Shown piece after piece: positions 7,156 to 16,940 of a DNA stretch of 64,000 nt. Position 1 is the first letter of the stretch. Every line of letters begins with the position of its first letter. Source of the stretch: JAYWXI01 sp036016955 (GTDB taxonomy: Bacteria > Bacteroidota > Bacteroidia > Flavobacteriales > Weeksellaceae); the NCBI RefSeq assembly GCF_036016955.1, contig NZ_JAYWXI010000003.1, forward strand, positions 1 to 64,000, given 5' to 3'. The notes beneath the pieces were generated by a model. It was not told the origin of the DNA. It did no database searches and was given only the letters and a program-made list of their open reading frames with translations. Both the position numbers and the translations under genes were made by a program.

Positions 7156-10100
7156 CTATTTTAAAAGTACCATTTTTTCCACTGCACTTGCGCCTCCTTT
7201 GCAGCGATCTTGGTTTTGACTTTTGGCAAAGACCTTAAAAATATAAGTTCCTTTGCCCACACTGTCGCCAAAATCGTCTTTTCCGTCCCAAATAATGGCT
7301 TGTCTTGGGGTGCGGTATCCTTCCATAAACGGTTCGGCACTTACCGGGATGCTTAGCGTTCTTACCAAACGCCCTGTGAGGGTGTAGATTTGAACGTTAA
7401 CCTCCAAGACATCGTCGCAATTGTGCTCGAACTGTATCGAGGTGTGGCTGGTAAAAGGATTGGGCCAGTTTAGCAGTCGGTTGATTTTCAACTTTTGGTC
7501 GCTTTCGTCCTTTACTACAAAGTTTAACGTGGAGGTGGTGGAATTATTGTTTATGTCCCAGACTTTGAATGTCAATTGATGCGTTCCGGGCGTGAGGTTT
7601 CGGAACGGATAAGTTACGGAGCCTTTTTGGTAGTCGGCCAAAGAGGGATTAAGGCATCCGTTGGATTCGCCTGCGGCAAAAAAGTCGTTCAGCACGATGG
7701 TGTTTACGACTTCGCCATCCAAGATGACTGTAATGTCGTGCCCGATACCGGATCCTGTGGAGTTAATGCCGGTATTGTCGGTAATACAAGCCAAAAGGGT
7801 CGGATTTTGGTCGGTAATTCCACCGTCTGCGAAGTGGGTGTTGTTCATGTAGAGGTGGACTTTCGGAGGTTCTTTGTCGTTTAATCCGTTTTCATTGATG
7901 CCTCCGATGTTGAGGTTTTGGTTGTTAAAGACGTCATAGGCGGCAGATTTGGCTGTTTCGAAGTTATCAGCATACAAAAGTAATCGACCTTCTCCTAAAT
8001 CGTAGTTGATGTCTTTGGGGACATAGAACTCCATGGTGAATGTTCCGTTTACTACTTTTGACGCAGCTTTTACAATGGCGCTTCCTTCTTCCGTAAATTT
8101 CAGTTTTGGAAGCATATTGGAGCTGTTGTCGTTATTTAGGGTTTCTTTTTGGAGTTTCTTGTCAAAGACACTGGCTACGGCTTTTCCGTTAAAAGTTTGA
8201 TCCAAAGTGCCGTCTTCCCGGAGGACTTTTCCCGTGATTTTAACAAAATCCAATGCTCTTAGTTGGCCATCCACTGGAGTTTCAATTTTGTCGATGGAAA
8301 GAAGTGGTTTGGGGCGGCTTAGTTTCATGGCCGGGTCGCCGAGGAAGTTTACCCTTAGGTGGTTGGAGTCCAGTCCTTTGCGTTTTTTTGCCGCTAGGAA
8401 AGCATCGCCTAACCGCAAAAAGTCGTTATTCTGGAGTTGAAACATATATTGGGTAAAAATATCGGTAAATTGCCGGCCGTAAGGAACCCCGATAGCCCTG
8501 CTGGAGGTAATCATGGTTGCCGCTCCGCCGCTGTTGTGTTTAATAACCTGTTCGCCTGCCGATTGGACTTCGGGCTCGTCCCATAGCGTGAATTCGCAAG
8601 TAATGGTGGAAACCAATGGAAATCGGCTGTAAACACTGGTGAAATTATTGAAATTTTGGATGTCGTTTACGGTCAATACCCTTTCTTGAGCCCAACCGTT
8701 GATTCCTCCATGGCCGAAGTAAAAGAGATACAAACTATTGCCCACCGCATTGCTGATGGCTTGGTTGATTTGAGGAAAACGTTGCCCTGCGGCCGTGGCT
8801 TGGGCGGGGTAGGCATCCAAATACAATTTTCCGATATTATATTCTTTGCGTAAACTTCCCGTTTCAAAGGTATTGATTAACGAGTTTTCCATGACGTTAT
8901 GGAAAGGGCTGCCTCCATCGTAATCGTCATCGACAACGAAGTTCAGATTCATCCGCCAAGCTCCGAACGGAGAGGATTGTCCGGGAAGAGCGTTGTAGTA
9001 GGCCAAGGTTTTGTCGACAAGTAGTTTAGCTTGTTGAAGATTGGAGGCTGGTAATCTTCCCACGGGAATATCAGGCATATTTGCGGCGATTGAAGAGGCT
9101 GTTTGAGGGGCCGTCATAGCAAAATAATCGTCCGTGACGTAACTGTTGATGAAATTACCGCTTTCTTCGCTTTGATAGGCGGGGATAATGTTGTCGTTAA
9201 GTGGGGTTTTGTTTTTGTAGTCGTAACTGGTATCTCCCAGTAACAGGAGGTATTGGAGGTTTCCGGTTTCGTTTTTCAGGCGGGAAACAAAATCTCTTAT
9301 GGCTGTGATGTCTTTGCTTCCGCTGCTGAATTCGTTGTAAATAGCTTCGACATCAACGACGGCTGTGCGCCAGTTGTTATTGGTTTCGTGGTGGGAGGCC
9401 AGTCGTGCGGCTTGTGGTATCATGGCTTTGCTGGTGACGATAAGGTAGTCGATGTTTTGGAGGCCGTGTAGATCCTGAGGGTCGATTCTTCCCAAGAAAT
9501 GGGGCGAATAGGCAGAAGCGTGTTTGAAGGCGACAAATTCGTTATTAAACACTTCCGAATCTGCATTGTAGGCAAAGCTGTATGTGCCGTTAGAGGATGA
9601 CAGGTTAATTTTCCTTTTGACGTTGGTAAGGTCGGATACGTCCCATACCTGCTCTGCTCCGAGTGCATTGGATAAGGCGAAACCGTAGCGGGTGCCAGTC
9701 CCTTCCCTTACGTCGTACGAACGGAAATTCATTTGAGTTCCATTATAGTCTAAATCTTCTTTGTAAATTATTTCCGCGTAATCAATGTAAAATAGTCCCG
9801 CGGGATTGGCCGTGAGGTTCGGCGTAATGTTGATTTGGATATCGGTTCCGCTGAATCCGGTGGTAGAGCCGTTGTAAGAGGTGTATTTTACCAGATCCGA
9901 AATGGGAGAGCCCACATTTTGCGTTAAGGGAGAGAGGCCGTTGATATCGAAGGCGATGCTGGTGTTTTGGGCTTTATAAGCGGCTACGGCTACCCGGTAA
10001 ATCAGGACGTCATCAGGGCGGAAGGGCGATCGTTTGGAAAACTTGACCTGGTATGGCGAGGTAATGGCGTCGCCGAGCCATAACCTACCGATTTTAAGGA

Positions 10101-11076
10101 TATTGGTTTTATCTTCGTTGATGTATTGGTAATCATCGTATCGGGTCAACAGGGTGGTGGGTAGAGTGGTGGTGTCGTCCAAAATCCGTTTGCCTTCTCC
10201 CAAATCGAAATTGATGAAGTAATACGCGTAATCGTCGTAGATGTTAACGAAATTATGGCTACGGTCGGTTCGGGTTTCGGTTCGGGTATTTCTCAAATAG
10301 GCTTGATGACCGGAATTATATACATTGAAACCGTGTGGTCCTTGGGCATAAAAGAGAATATAATCTTCTTCATTGAAGACGCCGTCTTCTTCGCCAACCA
10401 CTTGAATGGCATTTTCTTGGAGAGAGGCGTAGCGGCTGTCTTCATTGAATTCGGGTAAGGCAAGCCCTCCGTTCCCGTAAATACGGATATTTTTAGGGTT
10501 GATGGAGGACGGATTAATGCCGTTGTTTCTTAAAAATTGGGGGGTGATTTTGAAAATCCCGCTTTTATCGACTCTTATTTTGTAAAAGGTTCCGTTTTTT
10601 AAAGGATTTTCGGTGGTTCCTATTATTTTGGAGGTGTGGCCTTTTGTTTTGGCGGGCGAGGCCGTTTGATCGACAAGCGTAAAGGAACGTAAACGGTAGA
10701 TTTTTCCGTTTTCATTTTTTAGGGCGGCCAAACGTGCCGTGAAAATTTCGGTGTTATCGGGGGAGAGATGGTAGTTGATGTTGGTTTCGTCGTTTTGGGG
10801 AAGTTCATTGGCGGAGAGGCCGTAGAGTTCCTTTGGGGATATTTCTTCCCATGCCAGCGAGGCGATTTGGTATTTTTTGCCATTGGAAGCGATTTGGTGG
10901 TTGAGATATACGGTCAACCCGGATGCTTCGTAGCCTTTGTTTTCAAATTTGGGATAGACTATCTTTTCGCTACCGTAGTCTACGGTTTCGGTGTCGTTCC
11001 ATACCAAATCGACCTTCTGAGCCGTCAAAAAAGAAGCGGAAAAGAGGGCAGCTAAAAAAAATAATTCTCTCCTCAT
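7156..11076 (-). CDS. porU: Type IX secretion sortase PorU
   Basis: A 1306-residue exported C25 (gingipain-like) peptidase. PorU removes the C-terminal signal of type IX substrates at the outer membrane and attaches them to lipid. The signal peptide is residues 1-19 (FFLAALFSASFLTA). The catalytic histidine is in YFGHGG near residue 788 and the cysteine in TITCEF near residue 827, the expected spacing for the family. The C-terminus (about 1215-1306) is a FlgD/Ig-like module with WDGKDDFGDSVGKGTYIFKV-type sequence. Length is close to other Flavobacteriia PorU proteins. It is divergent from gldJ and heads the porU-porV operon, the standard arrangement in this class. Confidence 0.95.
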   Translation of the reverse strand: MRRELFFLAALFSASFLTAQKVDLVWNDTETVDYGSEKIVYPKFENKGYEASGLTVYLNHQIASNGKKYQIASLAWEEISPKELYGLSANELPQNDETNINYHLSPDNTEIFTARLAALKNENGKIYRLRSFTLVDQTASPAKTKGHTSKIIGTTENPLKNGTFYKIRVDKSGIFKITPQFLRNNGINPSSINPKNIRIYGNGGLALPEFNEDSRYASLQENAIQVVGEEDGVFNEEDYILFYAQGPHGFNVYNSGHQAYLRNTRTETRTDRSHNFVNIYDDYAYYFINFDLGEGKRILDDTTTLPTTLLTRYDDYQYINEDKTNILKIGRLWLGDAITSPYQVKFSKRSPFRPDDVLIYRVAVAAYKAQNTSIAFDINGLSPLTQNVGSPISDLVKYTSYNGSTTGFSGTDIQINITPNLTANPAGLFYIDYAEIIYKEDLDYNGTQMNFRSYDVREGTGTRYGFALSNALGAEQVWDVSDLTNVKRKINLSSSNGTYSFAYNADSEVFNNEFVAFKHASAYSPHFLGRIDPQDLHGLQNIDYLIVTSKAMIPQAARLASHHETNNNWRTAVVDVEAIYNEFSSGSKDITAIRDFVSRLKNETGNLQYLLLLGDTSYDYKNKTPLNDNIIPAYQSEESGNFINSYVTDDYFAMTAPQTASSIAANMPDIPVGRLPASNLQQAKLLVDKTLAYYNALPGQSSPFGAWRMNLNFVVDDDYDGGSPFHNVMENSLINTFETGSLRKEYNIGKLYLDAYPAQATAAGQRFPQINQAISNAVGNSLYLFYFGHGGINGWAQERVLTVNDIQNFNNFTSVYSRFPLVSTITCEFTLWDEPEVQSAGEQVIKHNSGGAATMITSSRAIGVPYGRQFTDIFTQYMFQLQNNDFLRLGDAFLAAKKRKGLDSNHLRVNFLGDPAMKLSRPKPLLSIDKIETPVDGQLRALDFVKITGKVLREDGTLDQTFNGKAVASVFDKKLQKETLNNDNSSNMLPKLKFTEEGSAIVKAASKVVNGTFTMEFYVPKDINYDLGEGRLLLYADNFETAKSAAYDVFNNQNLNIGGINENGLNDKEPPKVHLYMNNTHFADGGITDQNPTLLACITDNTGINSTGSGIGHDITVILDGEVVNTIVLNDFFAAGESNGCLNPSLADYQKGSVTYPFRNLTPGTHQLTFKVWDINNNSTTSTLNFVVKDESDQKLKINRLLNWPNPFTSHTSIQFEHNCDDVLEVNVQIYTLTGRLVRTLSIPVSAEPFMEGYRTPRQAIIWDGKDDFGDSVGKGTYIFKVFAKSQNQDRCKGGASAVEKMVLLK

Positions 11077-11110
11077 GGTTTATTTGAAGCACAAATTACG
11101 TGAAATTTTA

Positions 11111-11118
11111 CAAAAATA
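11111..11118 (-). promoter_or_regulatory. -7 promoter box of porU
   Basis: Minus strand TATTTTTG, 34 bases upstream of the porU start, in the divergent gap shared with gldJ. On the plus strand a weaker TACTTTG at 11209-11215 may serve gldJ. Confidence 0.45.
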
Positions 11119-11233
11119 ACGATAAAACAAAATAAAAATTATTTAAGCCCGTTAAGCTAAAAAAGTCTCTTGAGGATTTGATTAATTTAATTTTTTAGTT
11201 TTTCTTTGTACTTTGAAACTTTTTATATCCGAT

Positions 11234-12847
11234 ATGAAAAAAATAAAGTTGTTTTCTCTGATGGCTCTTAGCTCTGCCTTTTTGTTGGTGAGTTGTGGAG
11301 GAGGGAATACCAAAAACGGAGGCGGTACCAAGCGGTTCACCAGTAAAACCGGATGGAAGCCGAACGACCAAAAGGGGTGGTTCTTTTCCGGTAAGCAAGA
11401 AAAAGTTAAAGGTTGGCCGGGGATGGTTTATGTAGAAGGGGGGACTTTTACCATGGGATTGGTGAAGGACGATGTGATGCACGATTGGAATAATACGCCT
11501 CGTAGGATGCAGGTGAGCTCTTTTTTTATAGGGGAAACCGAGATTACCAATTACGAATATAGAGAGTATGTTACGTGGCTGAAATATGTTTTTCCTCCTT
11601 CCGATCCGAGTTTTAAGGAGATTTACACGGGAGCACTACCGGATACTTTGGTTTGGAATAACCGTCTTTCCAGAAACGACTTGGCGGAAACTTATTTCCG
11701 TTCGCCGGAGTATGATTATTATCCTGTGGTGGGGGTTTCGTGGCAACAAGCGAACCGCTACTGCGAATGGTTAACGGATCGGGCCAACGAAAGAGCATTG
11801 ATGGATAAAGGGGTTTTGTCGAAGGATCTTTACGTAAGCGATACGGGGAACCAAGGGGAGAGTTCTTTTACCTTGGATAAGTATAAGGCTAATGACCCGG
11901 CGATGCAAGAATATATTAATCAGCAGAGGGCTCAGAAAGCGACGGGAATTCGTACGAAGAATCAAAGAATTTTGGCAGCCAATAGAAATGCAACTTCCGG
12001 CGTGGTGGAGAAGTTTCGTCTTCCAACCGAGGTGGAATGGGAGTTTGCGGCTTTGGGCTTGCAAAAGAATAGGGATTATAACAATTATTTGGAGAAAAAA
12101 CCAAAGATTGAGGAGCTTCGTGGTCGTAAAGGAAGAAATCGCGGAATGTTTTTGGAGAACTTTAAGTATGGGGTGGGCGACTATTCCGGTGTAGCGGGGT
12201 GGAAGAACGACGGTTCGGCCATCACGGCGGATGTGAAGCAGTACCCTTCCAATGATTTGGGGATTTACGGAATGTTTGGCAACGTTGCCGAATGGACGGC
12301 GGATGTTTATCGTCCGATTATCGATCAGGAAGGAAACGATTTTAATTACTACCGAGGGAATGTGGTTAAGCAGACGGTTCGTAATGCGGACGGAACGTAT
12401 GAAACCATCAATGGAAGTAATCTTAAATACGATACTTTGGCGGATGGGCGTTTGGTTTATCGGGGACTTCCGGGGCAGTATCAGAGGGAAGTGGTAGCGG
12501 ATTACCGTAACTTTAGGGACGGGGATTATAGGTCTTCACTTGAGGTGGGTTACGGCCGCGAAGCGGATAGTGCTTCCTCTTCCTCATACAATATGTATAA
12601 TGCGCCTGCTAGACGTTTTATCGTGGATAACAAGGGGCGTGTCATTTTGGAAAAAGACACCAAACAGAGAACGTCCAACATTACCAATGAGGTTCGTGTG
12701 ATTAAGGGCGGCTCTTGGATGGATACGGCTTATTGGCTGGATCCGGGGCAGCGTCGTTATCGGGATCAGTCTAAGGCTTACGGCTGGGTTGGTTTCCGAG
12801 TGGCGCAAGATGCTAAGGCTTCCAAAAAAGGAAGAACCAAGAGGTAA
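11234..12847 (+). CDS. gldJ: Gliding motility/type IX secretion lipoprotein GldJ
   Basis: A 537-residue lipoprotein with lipobox LLVSC (Cys21), beginning at the ATG at 11234. The body is a formylglycine-generating-enzyme (sulfatase-modifying factor) fold: GMVYVEGGTFTMG near residue 75, FRLPTEVEWEFAA around 260, FGNVAEWTADVY near 345 and a closing VIKGGSWMD plus VGFRVA. GldJ is a structural partner of GldK in the outer-membrane/periplasmic ring of the type IX system and is needed for gliding where gliding occurs. The large insert between the halves of the fold is typical. Its presence does not show that this organism glides. It is followed by a terminator and murF, a gene order common in Flavobacteriia. 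Confidence 0.95.
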   Translation: MKKIKLFSLMALSSAFLLVSCGGGNTKNGGGTKRFTSKTGWKPNDQKGWFFSGKQEKVKGWPGMVYVEGGTFTMGLVKDDVMHDWNNTPRRMQVSSFFIGETEITNYEYREYVTWLKYVFPPSDPSFKEIYTGALPDTLVWNNRLSRNDLAETYFRSPEYDYYPVVGVSWQQANRYCEWLTDRANERALMDKGVLSKDLYVSDTGNQGESSFTLDKYKANDPAMQEYINQQRAQKATGIRTKNQRILAANRNATSGVVEKFRLPTEVEWEFAALGLQKNRDYNNYLEKKPKIEELRGRKGRNRGMFLENFKYGVGDYSGVAGWKNDGSAITADVKQYPSNDLGIYGMFGNVAEWTADVYRPIIDQEGNDFNYYRGNVVKQTVRNADGTYETINGSNLKYDTLADGRLVYRGLPGQYQREVVADYRNFRDGDYRSSLEVGYGREADSASSSSYNMYNAPARRFIVDNKGRVILEKDTKQRTSNITNEVRVIKGGSWMDTAYWLDPGQRRYRDQSKAYGWVGFRVAQDAKASKKGRTKR

Positions 12848-12869
12848 TTTGGGTTAAAATATTTTATCG

Positions 12870-12899
12870 TCCTCCCTTTAAAAACGGGAGGATTTTTTT
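12870..12899 (+). terminator. Terminator of gldJ
   Basis: TCCTCCC, loop TTTAAAAAC, GGGAGGA, then seven T. Confidence 0.8.
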
Positions 12900-12910
12900 A
12901 TTTTTGGCAG

Positions 12911-14179
12911 ATGAACGTAGCAGATTTTTACGCCTTGTTTTTACGCTGTGGCAAGGTAACGATAGACAGCAGAACGATTGAGAAAGGCGATTTGTTTTTT
13001 GCTTTTTCGGGGGATAATTTTAATGCGGCGACCTTGGCCGAAGCCGCGATGGACCAGGGGGCTTTGGCGGTGGTTGTGGAGCAGGAGGCTTTTGAAAATC
13101 GGGAGCGAAATATTTTTTATGTACCTTCTACTTTGGCTTTTTTGCAGGAGTTGGCTCGCTACCATAGGGAGCGTATTGGCATTCCTGTTATAGGTTTAAC
13201 GGGAAGTAATGGGAAGACAACGACCAAAGAATTGATTTCTGCGGTGCTTTCTAAAAAATATAATGTGCAATATACCAAAGGCAACCTTAATAATCATATT
13301 GGTGTTCCGCTGACATTACTTTCCATTCGTTCCGAGCATACAATGGCGGTGGTTGAAATGGGCGCTAACCATCAGGGCGAGATTGCTTTTTTATGTGAAA
13401 TAGCTCGTCCGGATTATGGTTATATTACGAATTTCGGAAAAGCTCATTTGGAGGGATTTGGAGGATTTGAAGGGGTAATTAAAGGGAAATCGGAACTTTA
13501 CGATTATTTGAAAGCCAATGGTAAGACGATTGTGTACAATACTTCGGATGCATTGCAAGTGGGGAAAGTAGAGGGCTATGCTCCTACGGTATCCTTTGGT
13601 GTTCGAGATTCGGATTATTGTTTTGAGCGTCTTTCGAAGGATCAGTTCGTAGGGATTCGTTTGTCGGAACATTCGGTGGTTACGAATCTGACCGGAGAAT
13701 ATAACTTTACCAACCTCTGTGCGGCGGCAGCTTTGGGGCTTCATTTTGGCGTTGAAGAAGAAGCGGTTGCATCGGCTTTGGCGGAGTATATGCCTACCAA
13801 TATGCGTTCGCAAGTGATGGAAAAAAACGGGAAAATTTTAGTGTTGGATACTTATAATGCCAACCCGAGCAGTATGACGGTTTCGTTGGAAAACTTTAGC
13901 GAATTTAACGGAAGCAAAACGGTAATTATGGGCGATATGCTGGAGCTTGGGGAGGCCAGTGGAGAAGAGCATCGGTCTTTGTTGGCTTTGGCCGAGTCGT
14001 TAGGATTTGAAAGGATAATCACGGTCGGAAAACATTTTCAGGCGGTGCATTCAGGGGAGGCTTTTACCGGTACGGATGAACTTAAAGCGCATTTGTCGGA
14101 GCATCCTATAACGACGGATAATGTTTTGTTAAAAGGTTCTCGAGGCGTTGCATTGGAGCGGATGGTTGAGGTGATTTAA
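12911..14179 (+). CDS. murF: UDP-N-acetylmuramoyl-tripeptide--D-alanyl-D-alanine ligase
   Basis: A 422-residue cytoplasmic Mur ligase that adds D-Ala-D-Ala to UDP-MurNAc-tripeptide in peptidoglycan synthesis. The ATP-binding loop GLTGSNGKTTT lies at about residues 95-105. The Mur-ligase histidine/asparagine region is at NLNNHIGVPLT (about 120-130), and the C-terminal domain begins near residue 300 with VLDTYNANPSSM. The N-terminal substrate domain has TIDSRTIEKGDLFFAF. Length is slightly short compared with proteobacterial MurF but normal for Bacteroidota. The start codon follows the gldJ terminator by 11 bases, so a promoter may overlap the terminator or some read-through may drive it. Confidence 0.95.
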   Translation: MNVADFYALFLRCGKVTIDSRTIEKGDLFFAFSGDNFNAATLAEAAMDQGALAVVVEQEAFENRERNIFYVPSTLAFLQELARYHRERIGIPVIGLTGSNGKTTTKELISAVLSKKYNVQYTKGNLNNHIGVPLTLLSIRSEHTMAVVEMGANHQGEIAFLCEIARPDYGYITNFGKAHLEGFGGFEGVIKGKSELYDYLKANGKTIVYNTSDALQVGKVEGYAPTVSFGVRDSDYCFERLSKDQFVGIRLSEHSVVTNLTGEYNFTNLCAAAALGLHFGVEEEAVASALAEYMPTNMRSQVMEKNGKILVLDTYNANPSSMTVSLENFSEFNGSKTVIMGDMLELGEASGEEHRSLLALAESLGFERIITVGKHFQAVHSGEAFTGTDELKAHLSEHPITTDNVLLKGSRGVALERMVEVI

Positions 14180-14200
14180 AGCCATATAAAACAAAAAATA

Positions 14201-14228
14201 AACCCGTCATTCGGAACAATGACGGGTT
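14201..14228. terminator. Bidirectional terminator between murF and the flavin reductase gene
   Basis: AACCCGTCATT, loop CGGAAC, AATGACGGGTT: a perfect 11-bp stem between convergent genes. Confidence 0.85.
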
Positions 14229-14233
14229 GTTTA

Positions 14234-15058
14234 TTATTTTTTCAGCACAGCCCATGCTTCACTGATTTTATTTTCTTTTAGTAGTGTTTTGGCTTTTAGA
14301 TGAACGGCCGTATCGGAGTGGAACTCGGCATGGGGAAGTTTTTCGATATTGGCCAACATTCCCAAATCGTTACCGGAGAACACGGTGCTGTAGCGGATGG
14401 TTTCGGGAAGTTCGTCGAAACCGATGCCTAAAGTGGCTAAAGGTTTTGGTACTTCGAAAAGGCTTTCGCCCGAAGATCGGGAATACCAATTGCTTCCAAG
14501 CCTTGCAACCAAATCGAGACGGTGTTGATCCAAGAGTCCTTCAGAATTCAAATACTTTTCGTTCAAGTGAATTTTAACGATTTCACAAATGACCAAGTTG
14601 CCTGCCCCACCTTCGTAGCCTAAGGGTTTTACCTCCAGTACTTTACACTCGAAATTTACAGGGCATTCTTCGATGAGTTTTGGGCGGACGCACTCGGCTT
14701 CTTTCATGGTGAGTCCTGATTTGACGAATTCGTTTATGCCGTTCCCATATTCGGTGGAGGACAGCGATACTTGCTGCACCATGTCGAAATTTACGTTTCC
14801 AATGACGACCTCGGGCACTTTCAAGAGGTTTTCCAAGGTATGTTTGGTGGTGTTATCTCGTACCCGCCTTGCCGGAGAGAAAATGAGAATTGGCGGAACG
14901 GTACTAAACATATTGAAAAAACTGAAAGGCGAAAGGTTAGGGGTTCCGTTCTCGTCAATGGTTGAAGCCAAAGCGATTGGGCGTGGTGCGATGGCCGCCT
15001 GCATGACCATCTGCAGCTGGGCCGCAGAGAGATCTTTGGGAGAAAGCGTTTTAATCAT
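14234..15058 (-). CDS. Flavin reductase-like FMN-binding protein
   Basis: A 274-residue protein of the flavin reductase-like (FMN-binding split barrel) family. Around residues 25-65, PRPIALASTIDENGTPNLSPFSFF and PPILIFSPARR are the characteristic flavin-binding strands. It begins 12 bases after the stop of fumarylacetoacetase on the same strand, so it is probably part of the tyrosine/homogentisate operon. Its partner reaction is not known. It may supply reduced flavin, or act on an aromatic intermediate directly. No signal peptide is present. Confidence 0.85.
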   Translation of the reverse strand: MIKTLSPKDLSAAQLQMVMQAAIAPRPIALASTIDENGTPNLSPFSFFNMFSTVPPILIFSPARRVRDNTTKHTLENLLKVPEVVIGNVNFDMVQQVSLSSTEYGNGINEFVKSGLTMKEAECVRPKLIEECPVNFECKVLEVKPLGYEGGAGNLVICEIVKIHLNEKYLNSEGLLDQHRLDLVARLGSNWYSRSSGESLFEVPKPLATLGIGFDELPETIRYSTVFSGNDLGMLANIEKLPHAEFHSDTAVHLKAKTLLKENKISEAWAVLKK

Positions 15059-15070
15059 AATTACAGTATT

Positions 15071-16318
15071 TTACAATGACGGAAGTAGGGTTCCACTTAC
15101 TTCTCCAAAACCGACACGTATGCCGTCTTTTTCGGCCCAACCTCGCATAATTACGGTATCGAGATCTTCAATAAATTGCCTTTTTTGGCCGTCATTCAGA
15201 ACGATAGGTTGTGTGCCTCTCCAGGTGAGTTCCAGCATGGAGCCGTACGAGTCGGGGGTTTGCCCGGAGATGGTTCCTGAGGCATACATATCGCCCACCT
15301 CCATGTTGCATCCGTTAATGGTGTGATGAGCCAATTGTTGGCACATGTTCCAGTATAGGTATTTGTAGTTGCTTTGGCAGATGAGGGTTTCATTTCCTTT
15401 ATCGGGAGCGATGGCGACTTCCAGTCGGATGTCGTAGTTTTTGTCCCCTTCGAACTTAAGATAATCTAATACTTCAGGATTTTGTTTTGGAGAAGCGCAA
15501 CGGAAGGGTTCCAAGGCTTCCAGAGTAACAACCCAAGGGGAAATGGAACTGGCGAAATTTTTGCCCAAAAACGGCCCTAAAGGAACGTACTCCCAGCTTT
15601 GGAGATCTCTTGCAGACCAATCATTGAAGAGAACCAAACCGAAAATGGCTTCTTCGGCTTGAGAGGTGGAGATGCTTTCGCCCATTTCGGTATTTCGATT
15701 AAGAATGAAGGCCATTTCCAGTTCGAAATCCAATTGTACGGACGGTCCAAAGACCGGTTTATCGCTGTCGGCTGGCTTTCTTTGCCCTTTGGGACGGTGG
15801 ATATTCGTTCCGGATACCACAATCGAGGAGGCTCTTCCGTGATAGCCGACGGGAAGATGCTTCCAGTTGGGGAGCAAAGCGTTGTCCGGATCGCGGAACA
15901 TTTTACCAACGTTGGTAGCGTGCTCCATGCTGCTATAAAAGTCGGTGTAATTTGGGATATGGACAGGCATGAGCATTTTGACCTCGTCAAGTTGGTAAAA
16001 GCACTCTTCGATGGTTTTTTCGTCGTTGGCCAGTTTGGAGTTTTCCAAGAACAGATTTTGCAATCGTAGTCTTACGGCATTGGTTACGGGCTTGCCTAAT
16101 TCGATGAACTCGTTTAAGGTATAGGCTTCAAAGACGTTATCGTTGAGCCCCTCGATGTCGTCTAAATAACCAAAGTCGTAGAGGGTGGCTAAATCGACGA
16201 TTACATCGCCGATACGGGTAGCGCAAGCAATGTACTCTTTATTGAATACGGCCACACCGAAAGGAATGTTGTGAATGGAAAAATCAGATTTGGGAGAATA
16301 ATTAACAAAAGATTTCAT
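15071..16318 (-). CDS. fahA: Fumarylacetoacetase
   Basis: A 415-residue enzyme that hydrolyses fumarylacetoacetate to fumarate and acetoacetate, the last step of tyrosine breakdown. The N-terminal SH3-like domain includes FGVAVFNKEYIACATRIGD. The catalytic domain contains the conserved YTDFYSSMEHATNVG (about residues 125-140), YHGRASSIV, and QLDFELEMAFI with metal-binding acids, then NDWSARDLQSWEY. Length agrees with the mammalian-type enzyme. It lies between a flavin reductase-like gene and a small secreted protein, with hydroxyphenylpyruvate dioxygenase one gene further upstream. Homogentisate dioxygenase is not in the window, although the pathway requires it. Confidence 0.95.
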   Translation of the reverse strand: MKSFVNYSPKSDFSIHNIPFGVAVFNKEYIACATRIGDVIVDLATLYDFGYLDDIEGLNDNVFEAYTLNEFIELGKPVTNAVRLRLQNLFLENSKLANDEKTIEECFYQLDEVKMLMPVHIPNYTDFYSSMEHATNVGKMFRDPDNALLPNWKHLPVGYHGRASSIVVSGTNIHRPKGQRKPADSDKPVFGPSVQLDFELEMAFILNRNTEMGESISTSQAEEAIFGLVLFNDWSARDLQSWEYVPLGPFLGKNFASSISPWVVTLEALEPFRCASPKQNPEVLDYLKFEGDKNYDIRLEVAIAPDKGNETLICQSNYKYLYWNMCQQLAHHTINGCNMEVGDMYASGTISGQTPDSYGSMLELTWRGTQPIVLNDGQKRQFIEDLDTVIMRGWAEKDGIRVGFGEVSGTLLPSL

Positions 16319-16372
16319 TTGTCAGTTTTTATTTTAGTAGGGTTTAGTTTGAAATCAAAAAGGTAAAAAAGC

Positions 16373-16392
16373 TCGGAACCCTAAGGTTCCGA
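16373..16392 (-). terminator. Terminator after the small secreted protein gene
   Basis: TCGGAACC, loop CTAA, GGTTCCGA, with a T run following on the minus strand. It separates this gene from fahA, so fahA may need its own promoter. Confidence 0.7.
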
Positions 16393-16408
16393 ACTTGGTT
16401 GGTATGGA

Positions 16409-16876
16409 TTATTTCCGTTTGGGCTTTAGGGCAGATTCTTCGATCCAGCGTTCTTTGGTGGTAATATCCATCAGGTAAAGAATGTTTTTTTGCCGGGTTA
16501 GAAGAAGGTTTTTGGTTAAGGGCAAGGCCAGTTTGCTCCCCTCCAAACGATCGAAACGAAACGATAGTAGGTTTGCCTCGGTACGAACCACATCTCCCGT
16601 AAAAACGTTGGAAGAGCTTTCTCCGTCTTTTTTATCATCGAAAACTTCAGCATAGGTGGCTTGGTTTCCGTTAATGGAGATGAAGAGCCGTTCGGTATGG
16701 TCGTCAAAATTTTTGATCAAAACAAACTTTTTATGATCAATATTTTCGTTTTTTAGCTCTTGGTTTAGCCCTTTTTTTTGTTCCAGCAAGCAGAGTCGGG
16801 CAATAATTTCCCCGTACTGTGCACTTACCGTCATGGAAGTCGTAATCAGGCACAAGGCCACTATCAGTTTATTCAT
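16409..16876 (-). CDS. Small exported protein of unknown function
   Basis: A 155-residue protein with a good signal peptide (MNKLIVALCLITTSMTVSA, then QYGE). The mature part of about 135 residues is mostly beta-strand-like with several charged turns and ends in a basic KPKRK tail. I recognise no family and see no catalytic motif, lipobox or type IX C-terminal signal. It lies between hppD and fahA on the same strand, 64 bases from hppD. That position suggests expression alongside tyrosine catabolism, but a terminator follows it, so it may simply be a neighbour. Confidence 0.65.
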   Translation of the reverse strand: MNKLIVALCLITTSMTVSAQYGEIIARLCLLEQKKGLNQELKNENIDHKKFVLIKNFDDHTERLFISINGNQATYAEVFDDKKDGESSSNVFTGDVVRTEANLLSFRFDRLEGSKLALPLTKNLLLTRQKNILYLMDITTKERWIEESALKPKRK

Positions 16877-16940
16877 ACGTCGGTTTTAGATTGGTTACCC
16901 CATCAAAGATGATGCCTTTTAAGCCGCTGTAAACGGAATT

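Noticed and set aside
8253..8456. Plus-strand open frames inside porU and other long genes
   Set aside because: They are by-products of the coding frame on the opposite strand and show no family features.
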